Source of the DNA: Siphonodentalium dalli
Taxonomy: Eukaryota; Mollusca; Scaphopoda; Gadilida; Siphonodentaliidae
Assembly: GCA_032622095.1 (NCBI GenBank)
Contig: CP136069.1
Span: forward strand, 167,890,394-167,954,393
Reading direction: 5' to 3'
DNA: 64,000 nucleotides
The position numbers were made by a program, and so were the translations under genes. Below are positions 48,083 through 61,700 of this stretch, piece after piece (within the stretch, counting starts at the first letter, position 1; every line of letters begins with the position of its first letter). The notes under the pieces were generated by a model. It did not search any database. It had not been told where the DNA came from and saw nothing but the letters and a program-made list of their open reading frames with translations.

Positions 48083-49452
48083 TTGGAAAAAAATAAAAAA
48101 TTGAATAACAATATACTTCCATATTAAAATATGGAAGTATAATAAGGGAATCGCGCGAAATTGTTTGGTATGTCGATAGTATGGTTTATTGACATTTCTG
48201 TGTTCAGTTTGAACGTTCTGGTGTGACCTCCACCCATGCCTCGAAATTTGGTGACGTCGATAGAAAAGTCGCCATATCTCGGCCAATTTTTGAGATATCT
48301 AGCTAATTTTTGCGTCATTGTGTTCGTATTTGATGCCCCTATAATATTTACCTGGGTTTTGGTGAGGTATTGTGCCGATATTTTATAATGTAGGCCAATA
48401 TGTATGTTGTTCTGTTCATACTTTTCGAATATTTCTCGCCTCTATCGACATAATACGGCAAGTAGGTAATCGTTTAGAAGTACTAGAAATTCCCCATCGA
48501 ATGACACCAAACACGTGACGATTGGTTGAAGGAATTTAAATTCATAGTGCATTTTCTGTAAACTTGAAAAAAATGAAGTGGCCACAATTTCTACATTTCT
48601 CAACCGATTCATAAAATTCACTCATAATGACACTCAGTACATCTTATAGATACTTCACAACAATTTTGGTTCAAATCAGCGACAAAAAAAATTGACAAAT
48701 TTTGACCCCCTCCCTAGGGCGGACAAATTTCATTGGATCTTGGTCAAAATTTCACCATTTCATCTTCTCTCTATAGATAAGACGCTCACATAAACCAAAT
48801 CCAGTTTATATGCGTCGTCTAGGAGGAGATAGAGTAAAAAGCACTTTCTCCTCAATTGATGTATGAATACAATTTTCGATGGTCTGTAACTTGGACATTT
48901 CTCAACCGATTTACAAAATTCTTTCAGGAGGATCATTAGTACGTCCTATAGATACACGACAGTAAAAATAGTTGAAATCATCGCAAAAAAAAAATTGCAA
49001 ATTTTTTGCCCCCACCCAAACCCCAAAAATATAAGGCCGTCCCTGTTCAAAACTTTTTTTCGTATCAAGTTGCTAATGATTAACTGCATAGAAGATCTCA
49101 AATCTGGATACCTTGCATGCCATAGCCAGACACAGGATATGAAATAAATCGAGTTTTGCGAACCATGGGCGACAACTCTGTGGCGAAAGCGCGGACATAA
49201 ATTGTAATGCATTTACCCAATAGGGCATAATGAGGTGTACATATGGTCCATATTTGGAGTCTCTGCTGCTCATACTTTTCGAGATACAGCATCCCCATTT
49301 TTTCACAAAAGGGGAGATAACTCTGTAAATCAAGGGCGGACAATATCCTATATAGTCTATTGACCTAGAATTAGTATAGGTCTATATACGTACGAAATTC
49401 CATATCTCTATATATTGTACTTCCAAAGATAAATGAGTTACAAATTTGCTAA

Positions 49453-49484
<32 letters not shown>

Positions 49485-50856
49485 TTGGAAAAAAATAAAA
49501 AATTGAATAACAATATACTTCCATATTAAAATATGGAAGTATAATAAGGGAATCGCGCGAAATTGTTTGGTATGTCGATAGTATGGTTTATTGACATTTC
49601 TGTGTTCAGTTTGAACGTTCTGGTGTGACCTCCACCCATGCCTCGAAATTTGGTGACGTCGATAGAAAAGTCGCCATATCTCGGCCAATTTTTGAGATAT
49701 CTAGCTAATTTTTGCGTCATTGTGTTCGTATTTGATGCCCCTATAATATTTACCTGGGTTTTGGTGAGGTATTGTGCCGATATTTTATAATGTAGGCCAA
49801 TATGTATGTTGTTCTGTTCATACTTTTCGAATATTTCTCGCCTCTATCGACATAATACGGCAAGTAGGTAATCGTTTAGAAGTACTAGAAATTCCCCATC
49901 GAATGACACCAAACACGTGACGATTGGTTGAAGGAATTTAAATTCATAGTGCATTTTCTGTAAACTTGAAAAAAATGAAGTGGCCACAATTTCTACATTT
50001 CTCAACCGATTCATAAAATTCACTCATAATGACACTCAGTACATCTTATAGATACTTCACAACAATTTTGGTTCAAATCAGCGACAAAAAAAATTGACAA
50101 ATTTTGACCCCCTCCCTAGGGCGGACAAATTTCATTGGATCTTGGTCAAAATTTCACCATTTCATCTTCTCTCTATAGATAAGACGCTCACATAAACCAA
50201 ATCCAGTTTATATGCGTCGTCTAGGAGGAGATAGAGTAAAAAGCACTTTCTCCTCAATTGATGTATGAATACAATTTTCGATGGTCTGTAACTTGGACAT
50301 TTCTCAACCGATTTACAAAATTCTTTCAGGAGGATCATTAGTACGTCCTATAGATACACGACAGTAAAAATAGTTGAAATCATCGCAAAAAAAAAAATTG
50401 CAAATTTTTTGCCCCCACCCAAACCCCAAAAATATAAGGCCGTCCCTGTTCAAAACTTTTTTTCGTATCAAGTTGCTAATGATTAACTGCATAGAAGATC
50501 TCAAATCTGGATACCTTGCATGCCATAGCCAGACACAGGATATGAAATAAATCGAGTTTTGCGAACCATGGGCGACAACTCTGTGGCGAAAGCGCGGACA
50601 TAAATTGTAATGCATTTACCCAATAGGGCATAATGAGGTGTACATATGGTCCATATTTGGAGTCTCTGCTGCTCATACTTTTCGAGATACAGCATCCCCA
50701 TTTTTTCACAAAAGGGGAGATAACTCTGTAAATCAAGGGGCGGACAATATCCTATATAGTCTATTGACCTAGAATTAGTATAGGTCTATATACGTACGAA
50801 ATTCCATATCTCTATATATTGTACTTCCAAAGATAAATGAGTTACAAATTTGCTAA

Positions 50857-50888
<32 letters not shown>

Positions 50889-52276
50889 TTGGAAAAAAAT
50901 AAAAAATTGAATAACAATATACTTCCATATTAAAATATGGAAGTATAATAAGGGAATCGCGCGAAATTGTTTGGTATGTCGATAGTATGGTTTATTGACA
51001 TTTCTGTGTTCAGTTTGAACGTTCTGGTGTGACCTCCACCCATGCCTCGAAATTTGGTGACGTCGATAGAAAAGTCGCCATATCTCGGCCAATTTTTGAG
51101 ATATCTAGCTAATTTTTGCGTCATTGTGTTCGTATTTGATGCCCCTATAATATTTACCTGGGTTTTGGTGAGGTATTGTGCCGATATTTTATAATGTAGG
51201 CCAATATGTATGTTGTTCTGTTCATACTTTTCGAATATTTCTCGCCTCTATCGACATAATACGGCAAGTAGGTAATCGTTTAGAAGTACTAGAAATTCCC
51301 CATCGAATGACACCAAACACGTGACGATTGGTTGAAGGAATTTAAATTCATAGTGCATTTTCTGTAAACTTGAAAAAAATGAAGTGGCCACAATTTCTAC
51401 ATTTCTCAACCGATTCATAAAATTCACTCATAATGACACTCAGTACATCTTATAGATACTTCACAACAATTTTGGTTCAAATCAGCGACAAAAAAAATTG
51501 ACAAATTTTGACCCCCTCCCTAGGGCGGACAAATTTCATTGGATCTTGGTCAAAATTTCACCATTTCATCTTCTCTCTATAGATAAGACGCTCACATAAA
51601 CCAAATCCAGTTTATATGCGTCGTCTAGGAGGAGATAGAGTAAAAAGCACTTTCTCCTCAATTGATGTATGAATACAATTTTCGATGGTCTGTAACTTGG
51701 ACATTTCTCAACCGATTTACAAAATTCTTTCAGGAGGATCATTAGTACGTCCTATAGATACACGACAGTAAAAATAGTTGAAATCATCGCAAAAAAAAAA
51801 TTGCAAATTTTTTGCCCCCACCCAAACCCCAAAAATATAAGGCCGTCCCTGTTCAAAACTTTTTTTCGTATCAAGTTGCTAATGATTAACTGCATAGAAG
51901 ATCTCAAATCTGGATACCTTGCATGCCATAGCCAGACACAGGATATGAAATAAATCGAGTTTTGCGAACCATGGGCGACAACTCTGTGGCGAAAGCGCGG
52001 ACATAAATTGTAATGCATTTACCCAATAGGGCATAATGAGGTGTACATATGGTCCATATTTGGAGTCTCTGCTGCTCATACTTTTCGAGATACAGCATCC
52101 CCATTTTTTCACAAAAGGGGAGATAACTCTGTAAATCAAGGGCGGACAATATCCTATATAGTCTATTGACCTAGAATTAGTATAGGTCTATATACGTACG
52201 AAATTCCATATCTCTATATATTGTACTTCCAAAGATAAATGAGTTACAAATTTGCTAAGAATAATAATAATAATAA

Positions 52277-52309
52277 CTAGAGGGGTAAAATTCTGGCCTG
52301 CAGAATTTT
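52277..52309 (-). promoter_or_regulatory. Helitron-like 3' terminus, copy 2
   Basis: Same hairpin and CTAG as in copy 1, here joined directly to the (ATA)n tract of the truncated A monomer. This makes a head-to-tail junction between two blocks. Confidence 0.45.
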
Positions 52310-54535
52310 GATACTTCCATATAAATTCCCCATCCCCGATCACCATCCATAATTCAATCCTCCACCCACCGCTATTCAATCCTTACCCATAAACCGCTTC
52401 ATAACCCTGATATTTCGATAAGAACAACCTTAGTCGTAGCCGATCTATAATCACAACCCTTTCCATAGACATATCTACAGCACTTAACTCTAACCCAATA
52501 AAATACCCTGAACATATTCATTACCCTCCCGCAAACCATATCCATAGCTATACATTGACCTTACCATGACCCTTTCGATAAGCATAGTCATACATACACA
52601 AGTACCCAAAACCAAATCCTTTGTAAAACTGACACCGTCACAATTTTGACATTCACAATATCCACAACTGTAACCCAATTTATAAACCACATCATGTCCA
52701 TAACATTAACATTAAACATAACACTGATCTACACATATCTATAATCATATACTTAATGTATTATATAGTCATCAGGGTATAAAATATTAAATATGAGTCG
52801 AAGAATTCTGACCGGAAATTATTCTATTGATTAATATTGATTTCATTTCGAATATCTACTGGTCTAAAAATGTGTGGTTGTTCAGCTAACGAACAATAGT
52901 TGTTAATGTTACCAGTGACCAGGTCTGTTCTAAAAATAAATCAATAACTTGTCCCAATTAATCATCTCATTTCATAATGAAATATTTGAAATAAATTCAA
53001 TATGAGCTGATAGAAGTCTTTCCGGACAAGGGTCTTTAATTCATATTTATCATTTTGTATCCACAAAACTATTTCAAACTTGTTATTTAAAGAGTTAGTC
53101 ATATTGTTAACCCTTCACATTAAATTTTATAACTGTATACTGTCATCCGGGAGTATTTTTCTACATGATAAGTGAATGCATGTAACATCTATCAGGCACT
53201 TAATCTTGATTAACTCATTGGGCATTCATTTGAAAAGTTAAACAAATTCACCGAATTTCCACGTGGATAGTACCGACCACATCCAATTTGTTTTATCTCA
53301 ATTTCTCCATTTTGTTCTTTGCTAGTTTAACTTGAAGTTGCCAAAAGCCTCGACCAACCGATGCGTGTTCTCCGTTAGACGGATGGCTTTTATACCACAG
53401 TCAAACTTTCAGGATGTATCTATTGTATACTGATGCAGATGCTCATACATTTCACTCACTCCTTCACTATCCTGCCTGAATTTCGACTTTTGCCATATAT
53501 CGATGTAGGCTGTGTTCCTATGCATGTAGTATGTATTACGCTATATATCGTCGCCACGAGTGAATCATTTGCTCTAAAACTTAAGAAATCGCACCAGTGT
53601 TGGGCGTTGGTATCCCTTATCACAACCACACGTCAACAAAATTTTATCTCCATATTTGATTTTTCCAAGTATTTTTAGACTTTTGGTTTTTGTTGGAATT
53701 TGCCAATATGTACCCACCTGAACACGAGCTGTCCGTTAGTCAGGTTGCTCTGTCAGTAGAGGGGTCAAACTTTGGGATATTAACAAAAATATATCAACGT
53801 ACCTGCTCCTGCATTACCTCGCTCCTTCATTAACCCTTTCGGATTTGGCGAGAAAAATAGCTTAGTGATACAGCACTTAAATATACGTGTTAACATTATA
53901 AAGCCTCGCCACGGGTAAACCTTCTACCTTAGGGCAAATTAAGCAGATATCGATAAGTTGCGCTTGGATACTATCTATCATATCCACTATTCAAAAAAAT
54001 TTAATATCGATGTTTGATTTTTAGACAATTTTCCCCCCTTTGATTTTCGTTGGAAATTGCAAAAAGTCTGAACTCACCGGAAGCTAGCACGCTGTTTGAT
54101 AGTTTACTGTTACAGTAGAGCTGTCAAACTTTGGGGGGCTACCTACGGGATAATGCAGTACCTGCTCCTACATTAACCTTGCTCATCAATTAGCCCGTTG
54201 GATTTGGCGCCAAAAATAAGTCATTTTTATTGTCGATGTCGTAGATCGGTAACGGTTAGGGAAAAAACTTAAAAATGGTATATTCCGGTGCGAATCACTC
54301 TTCCCATTCGGAAAATGCAATAAAAATATTATACCGCTGGACTTGTTTTTTTTTTTTTTTTTTTTTTTTTTTTTGTTGCAAAATCTGCCGTTTACATCCG
54401 CCACCCGTCAGCCTGGTCTCACCACCCTCGGCCTGGTCTCACAACCCCGACCTGGTATCATTACCCAGCATGGTTTCGGCGCCTCCCCGGTTATGCTTCA
54501 TCCTCTACCATGCTCCTTCATTAGCCGAATTATTT
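52277..54535. repeat. Segment B, copy 2
   Basis: 2259 bp from CTAG to the start of the next A monomer. It has the same organisation as copy 1, including the hairpin at 52287-52309, the subrepeats and a T-rich tract at about 54347. Relative to copy 1 it carries an extra piece TTGTTAACCCTTCACATTAA near 53104 and lacks part of the region corresponding to 28650-28690. Confidence 0.95.
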
Positions 54536-55117
54536 AATGTTCGATGGTCTGTAACTTGGACATTTCTCAACCGATTTACAAAATTCTTTCAGGAGGATCA
54601 TTGGTACGTCCTATAGATACACGACAGTAAAAATAGTTGAAATCATCGCAAAAAAAAAATTGCGAAAATTTTGCCCCCACCCAAACCCCAAAAATATAAG
54701 TCCGTCCCTGTTCAAAACTTTTTTTCGTATCAAGTTGCTAATGATTAACTGCATAGAAGATCTCAAATCTGGATACCTTGCATGCCATAGCCAGACACAG
54801 GATATGAAATAAATCGAGTTTTGCGAACCATGGGCGACAACTCTGTGGCGAAAGCGCGGACATAAATTGTAATGCATTCATCCAATAGGGCATAATGAGG
54901 TGTACATATGGTCCATATTTGGAGTCTCTGCTGCTCATACTTTTCGAGATCTAGCATCCCCATTTTTTCACAAAAGGGGAGATAACTCTGTAAATCAAGG
55001 GCGGACAATATCCTATATAGTCTATTGACCTAGAATTAGTATAGGTCTATATACGTACGAAATTCCAGATCTCTATATATTGTACTTCCAGAGATATAAG
55101 AGTTACAAATTTGCTAA

Positions 55118-55149
<32 letters not shown>

Positions 55150-56538
55150 TTGGAAAAAAATAAAAAATTGAATAACAATATACTTCCATATTAAAATATG
55201 GAAGTATAATAAGGGAATCGCGCGAAATTGATTGGTATGTCGATATTATGGTTTATTGACATTTCTGTGTTCAGTTTGAACGTTCTGGTGTGACCTCCAC
55301 CCATGCCTCGAAATTTGGTGACGTGGATAGAAAAGTCGCCATATCTCGGCCAATTTTTGAGATATCTTGCTAATTTTTGCGTCATTGTGTTCGTATTTGA
55401 TGTCCCTATAATATTTACCAGGGTTTTGGTGAGGTATTGTGCCGATATTTTATAATGTAGGCCAATATGTATGTTGTTCTGTTCATACTTTTCGAATATC
55501 TCTCGCCTCTATCGACATAATACGGCAAGTAGGTAATCGTTTAGAAGTACTAGAAATTCCCCATCGAATGACATCAAACACGTGACGATTGGTTGAAGGA
55601 ATTTAAATTCATAGTGCATTTTCTGTAAACTTGAAAAAAAGGAAGTGGCCACAATTTCTACATTTCTCAACCGATTCATAAAATTCACTCATAATGACAC
55701 TCAGTACATCTTATAGATACTTCACAACAATTTTGGTTCAAATCAGCGACCAAAAACAATTGACAAATTTTGACCCCCTCCCTAGTGCGGACAAATTTCA
55801 TTGGACCTTGGTCAAAATTTCACCATTTCATCTTCTCTCTATAGATAAGACGCTCACATAAACCAAATCCAGTTTATATGCGTCGTCTAGGAGGAGATAG
55901 AGTCAAAAGCACTTTCTCCTCAATTGATGTATGAATACAATGTTCGATGGTCTGTAACTTGGACATTTCTCAACCGATTTACAAAATTCTTTCAGGAGGA
56001 TCATTGGTACGTCCTATAGATACACGACAGTAAAAATAGTTGAAATCATCGCAAAAAAAAAATTGCGAAAATTTTGCCCCCACCCAAACCCCAAAAATAT
56101 AAGTCCGTCCCTGTTCAAAACTTTTTTTCGTATCAAGTTGCTAATGATTAACTGCATAGAAGATCTCAAATCTGGATACCTTGCATGCCATAGCCAGACA
56201 CAGGATATGAAATAAATCGAGTTTTGCGAACCATGGGCGACAACTCTGTGGCGAAAGCGCGGACATAAATTGTAATGCATTCATCCAATAGGGCATAATG
56301 AGGTGTACATATGGTCCATATTTGGAGTCTCTGCTGCTCATACTTTTCGAGATCTAGCATCCCCATTTTTTCACAAAAGGGGAGATAACTCTGTAAATCA
56401 AGGGCGGACAATATCCTATATAGTCTATTGACCTAGAATTAGTATAGGTCTATATACGTACGAAATTCCAGATCTCTATATATTGTACTTCCAGAGATAT
56501 AAGAGTTACAAATTTGCTAAGAATAATAATAATAATAA
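54536..56538. repeat. Satellite A array 2: one full (1403 bp) plus one 600-bp partial monomer
   Basis: Monomer starts at 54536 and 55939. The variant type differs from array 1: AATGTTCGATGG, TTGCGAAAATTTTGCCCC, GATGTCCC, ACCAGGGTTTT and GACGTGGATAG. The partial monomer ends at the same (ATA)n point as in array 1. Confidence 0.95.
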
Positions 56539-58606
56539 CTAGAGGGGTAAAATTCTGGCCTGCAGAATTTTGATACTTCCATATAAATTCCCCATCCCCG
56601 ATCACCATCCATAATTCAATCCTCCACCCACCGCTATTCAATCCTTACCCATAAACCGCTTCATAACCCTGATATTTCGATAAGAACAACCTTAGTCGTA
56701 GCCGATCTATAATCACAACCCTTTCCATAGACATATCTACAGCACTTAACTCTAACCCAATAAAATACCCTGAACATATTCATTACCCTCCCGCAAACCA
56801 TATCCATAGCTATACATTGACCTTACCATAACCCTTTCGATAAGCATAGTCATACATACACAAGTACCCAAAACCAAATCCTTTGTAAAACTGACACCGT
56901 CACAATTTTGACATTCACAATATCCACAACTGTAACCCAATTTATAAACCACATCATGTCCATAACATTAACATTAAACATAACACTGATCTACACATAT
57001 CTATAATCATATACTTAATGTATTATATAGTCATCAGGGTATAAAATATTAAATATGAGTCGAAGAATTCTGACCGGAAATTATTCTATTGATTAATATT
57101 GATTTCATTTCGAATATCTACTGGTCTAAAAATGTGTGGTTGTTCAGCTAACGAACAATAGTTGTTACTGTTACCAGTGACCAGGTCTGTTCTAAAAATA
57201 AATCAATAACTTGTCCCAATTAATCATCTCATTTCATAATGAAATATTTGAAATAAATTCAATATGAGCTGATAGAAGTCTTTCCGGACAAGGGTCTTTA
57301 ATTCATATTTATCATTTTGCATCCACAAAACTATTTCAAACTTGTTATTTAAAGAGTTAGTCATATTGTTAACCCTTCACATTAAATTTTATAACTGTAT
57401 ACTGTCATCCGGGAGTATTTTTCTACATGATAAGTGAATGCATGTAACATCTATCAGGCACTTAATCTTGATTAACTCATTGGGCATTCATTTGAAAAGT
57501 TAAACAAATTCACCGAATTTCCACGTGGATAGTACCGACCACATCCAATTTGTTTTATCTCAATTTCTCCATTTTGTTCTTTGCTAGTTTAACTTGAAGT
57601 TGCCAAAAGCCTCGACCAACCGATGCGTGTTCTCCGTTAGACGGATGGCTTTTATACCACAGTCAAACTTTCAGGATGTATCTATTGTATACTGATGCAG
57701 ATGCTCATACATTTCACTCACTCCTTCACTATCCTGCCTGAATTTCGACTTTTGCCATATATCGATGTAGGCTGTGTTCCTATGCATGTAGTATGTATTA
57801 CGCTATATATCGTCGCCACGAGTGAATCATTTGCTCTAAAACTTAAGAAATCGCACCAGTGTTGGGCGTTGGTATCCCTTATCACAACCACACGTCAACA
57901 AAATTTTATCTCCATATTTGATTTTTCCAAGTATTTTTAGACTTTTGGTTTTTGTTGGAATTTGCCAATATGTACCCACCTGAACACGAGCTGTCCGTTA
58001 GTCAGGTTGCTCTGTCAGTAGAGGGGTCAAACTTTGGGATATTAACAAAAATATATCAACGTACCTGCTCCTGCATTACCTCGCTCCTTCATTAACCCTT
58101 TCGGATTTGGCGAGAAAAATAGCTTAGTGATACAGCACTTAAATATACGTGTTAACATTATAAAGCCTCGCCACGGGTAAACCTTCTACCTTAGGGCAAA
58201 TTAAGCAGATATCGATAAGTTGCGCTTGGATACTATCTATCATATCCACTATTCAAAAAAATTTAATATCGATGTTTGATTTTTAGACAATTTTCCCCCC
58301 TTTGATTTTCGTTGGAAATTGCAAAAAGTCTGAACTCACCGGAAGCTAGCACGCTGTTTGATAGTTTACTGTTACAGTAGAGCTGTCAAACTTTGGGGGG
58401 CTACCTACGGGATAATGCAGTACCTGCTCCTACATTAACCTTGCTCATCAATTAGCCCGTTGGATTTGGCGCCAAAAATAAGTCATTTTTATTGTCGATG
58501 TCGTAGATCGGTAACGGTTAGGGAAAAAACTTAAAAATGGTATATTCCGGTGCGAATCACTCTTCCCATTCGGAAAATGCAATAAAAATATTATACCGCT
58601 GGACTT

Positions 58607-58641
<35 letters not shown>

Positions 58642-58797
58642 AAAATCTGCCGTTTACATCCGCCACCCGTCAGCCTGGTCTCACCACCCTCGGCCTGGTC
58701 TCACAACCCCGACCTGGTATCATTACCCAGGACGGTTTCGTCGCCTCCCCGGTTATGCTTCATCCTCTACCATGCTCCTTCATTAGCCGAATTATTT
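56539..58797. repeat. Segment B, copy 3
   Basis: Nearly identical to copy 2 (same length, 2259 bp), with few differences, for example TTACCAGTGACC context near 57170, GACGGTTTCGTC against CATGGTTTCGGC near 58730, and the T-tract length. The hairpin plus CTAG start is at 56539-56571. Confidence 0.95.
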
Positions 58798-61700
58798 AAT
58801 GTTCGATGGTCTGTAACTTGGACATTTCTCAACCGATTTACAAAATTCTTTCAGGAGGATCATTGGTACGTCCTATAGATACACGACAGTAAAAATAGTT
58901 GAAATCATCGCAAAAAAAAAATTGCGAAAATTTTGCCCCCACCCAAACCCCAAAAATATAAGTCCGTCCCTGTTCAAAACTTTTTTTCGTATCAAGTTGC
59001 TAATGATTAACTGCATAGAAGATTTCAAATCTGGATACCTTGCATGCCATAGCCAGACACAGGATATGAAATAAATCGAGTTTTGCGAACCATGGGCGAC
59101 AACTCTGTGGCGAAAGCGCGGACATAAATTGTAATGCATTCACCCAATAGGGCATAATGAGGTGCACATATGGTCCATATTTGGAGTCTCTGCTGCTCAT
59201 ACTTTTCGAGATACAGCATCCCTATTTTTTCACAAAAGGGGAGATAACTCTGTAAATCAAGGGCGGACAATATCCAATATAGTCTATTGACCTAGAATTA
59301 GTATAGGTCTATATACGTACGAAATTCCAGATCTCTATATATTGTACTTCCAGAGATATAAGAGTTACAAAATTGCTAAGAATAATAATAATAATAATAA
59401 TAATAATATTGGAAAAAAATAATAAATTGAATAACAATATACTTCCATATTAAAATATGGAAGTATAATAAGGGAATCGCGCGAAATTGATTGGTATGTC
59501 GATATTATGGTTTATTGACATTTCTGTGTTCAGTTTGAACGTTCTGGTGTGACCTCCACCAATGCCTCGAAATTTGGTGACGTGGATAGAAAAGTCGCCA
59601 TATCTCGGCCAATTTTTGAGATATCTTGCTAATTTTTGCGTCATTGTGTTCGTATTTGATGCCCCTATAATATTTACCAGGGTTTTGGTGAGGTATTATG
59701 GCGATATTTTATAATGTAGGCCAATATGTATGTTGTTCTATTCATACTTTTCGAATATCTCTCGCCTCTATCGACATAATACGGCAAGTAGGTAATCGTT
59801 TAGAAGTACTAGAAATTCCCCATCGAATGACACCAAACACGTGACGATTGGTTGAAGGAATTTAAATTCATAGTGCATTTTCTGTAAACTTGAAAAAAAG
59901 GAAGTGGCCACAATTTCTACATTTCTCAACCGATTCATAAAATTCACTCATAATGACACTCAGTACATCTTATAGATACTTCACAACAATTTTAGTTCAA
60001 ATCAGCGACCAAAAACAATTGACAAATTTTGACCCCCTCCCTAGTGCGGACAAATTTCATTGGACCTTGGTCAAAATTTCACCATTTCATCTTCTCTCTA
60101 TAGATAAGACGCTCACATAAACCAAATCCAGTTTATATGCGTCGTCTAGGAGGAGATAGAGTCAAAAGCACTTTCTCCTCAATTGATGTATGAATACAAT
60201 GTTCGATGGTCTGTAACTTGGACATTTCTCAACCGATTTACAAAATTCTTTCAGGAGGATCATTGGTACGTCCTATAGATACACGACAGTAAAAATAGTT
60301 GAAATCATCGCAAAAAAAAAATTGCGAAAATTTTGCCCCCACCCAAACCCCAAAAATATAAGTCCGTCCCTGTTCAAAACTTTTTTTCGTATCAAGTTGC
60401 TAATGATTAACTGCATAGAAGATTTCAAATCTGGATACCTTGCATGCCATAGCCAGACACAGGATATGAAATAAATCGAGTTTTGCGAACCATGGGCGAC
60501 AACTCTGTGGCGAAAGCGCGGACATAAATTGTAATGCATTCACCCAATAGGGCATAATGAGGTGCACATATGGTCCATATTTGGAGTCTCTGCTGCTCAT
60601 ACTTTTCGAGATACAGCATCCCTATTTTTTCACAAAAGGGGAGATAACTCTGTAAATCAAGGGCGGACAATATCCAATATAGTCTATTGACCTAGAATTA
60701 GTATAGGTCTATATACGTACGAAATTCCAGATCTCTATATATTGTACTTCCAGAGATATAAGAGTTACAAAATTGCTAAGAATAATAATAATAATAATAA
60801 TAATAATATTGGAAAAAAATAATAAATTGAATAACAATATACTTCCATATTAAAATATGGAAGTATAATAAGGGAATCGCGCGAAATTGATTGGTATGTC
60901 GATATTATGGTTTATTGACATTTCTGTGTTCAGTTTGAACGTTCTGGTGTGACCTCCACCAATGCCTCGAAATTTGGTGACGTGGATAGAAAAGTCGCCA
61001 TATCTCGGCCAATTTTTGAGATATCTTGCTAATTTTTGCGTCATTGTGTTCGTATTTGATGCCCCTATAATATTTACCAGGGTTTTGGTGAGGTATTATG
61101 GCGATATTTTATAATGTAGGCCAATATGTATGTTGTTCTATTCATACTTTTCGAATATCTCTCGCCTCTATCGACATAATACGGCAAGTAGGTAATCGTT
61201 TAGAAGTACTAGAAATTCCCCATCGAATGACACCAAACACGTGACGATTGGTTGAAGGAATTTAAATTCATAGTGCATTTTCTGTAAACTTGAAAAAAAG
61301 GAAGTGGCCACAATTTCTACATTTCTCAACCGATTCATAAAATTCACTCATAATGACACTCAGTACATCTTATAGATACTTCACAACAATTTTAGTTCAA
61401 ATCAGCGACCAAAAACAATTGACAAATTTTGACCCCCTCCCTAGTGCGGACAAATTTCATTGGACCTTGGTCAAAATTTCACCATTTCATCTTCTCTCTA
61501 TAGATAAGACGCTCACATAAACCAAATCCAGTTTATATGCGTCGTCTAGGAGGAGATAGAGTCAAAAGCACTTTCTCCTCAATTGATGTATGAATACAAT
61601 GTTCGATGGTCTGTAACTTGGACATTTCTCAACCGATTTACAAAATTCTTTCAGGAGGATCATTGGTACGTCCTATAGATACACGACAGTAAAAATAGTT

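Larger units (their letters stand above)
30642..52276. repeat. Satellite A array 1: 15 full ~1402-bp monomers plus a 600-bp partial
   Basis: Monomers begin AATTTTCGATGGTCTG at 30642, 32044, 33446, 34849, 36251, 37653, 39055, 40457, 41859, 43261, 44663, 46065, 47469, 48871, 50273 and 51677 (the last is cut at the (ATA)n tract). Lengths are 1402 except 1403 or 1404 in three or more, from homopolymer changes. Copies are almost identical; examples of private changes are C5 to C6 near 34685 and 47306, ATATCTAG to ATATTTAG near 35678, and several indels in the monomer at 46065. Each monomer contains GGGGAGATAACTC, an (ATA)n tract and a ~28-base palindrome (31286-31313 in monomer 1). Minus-strand frames of 64-88 codons recur in every monomer, without recognised domains. 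Confidence 0.97.
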
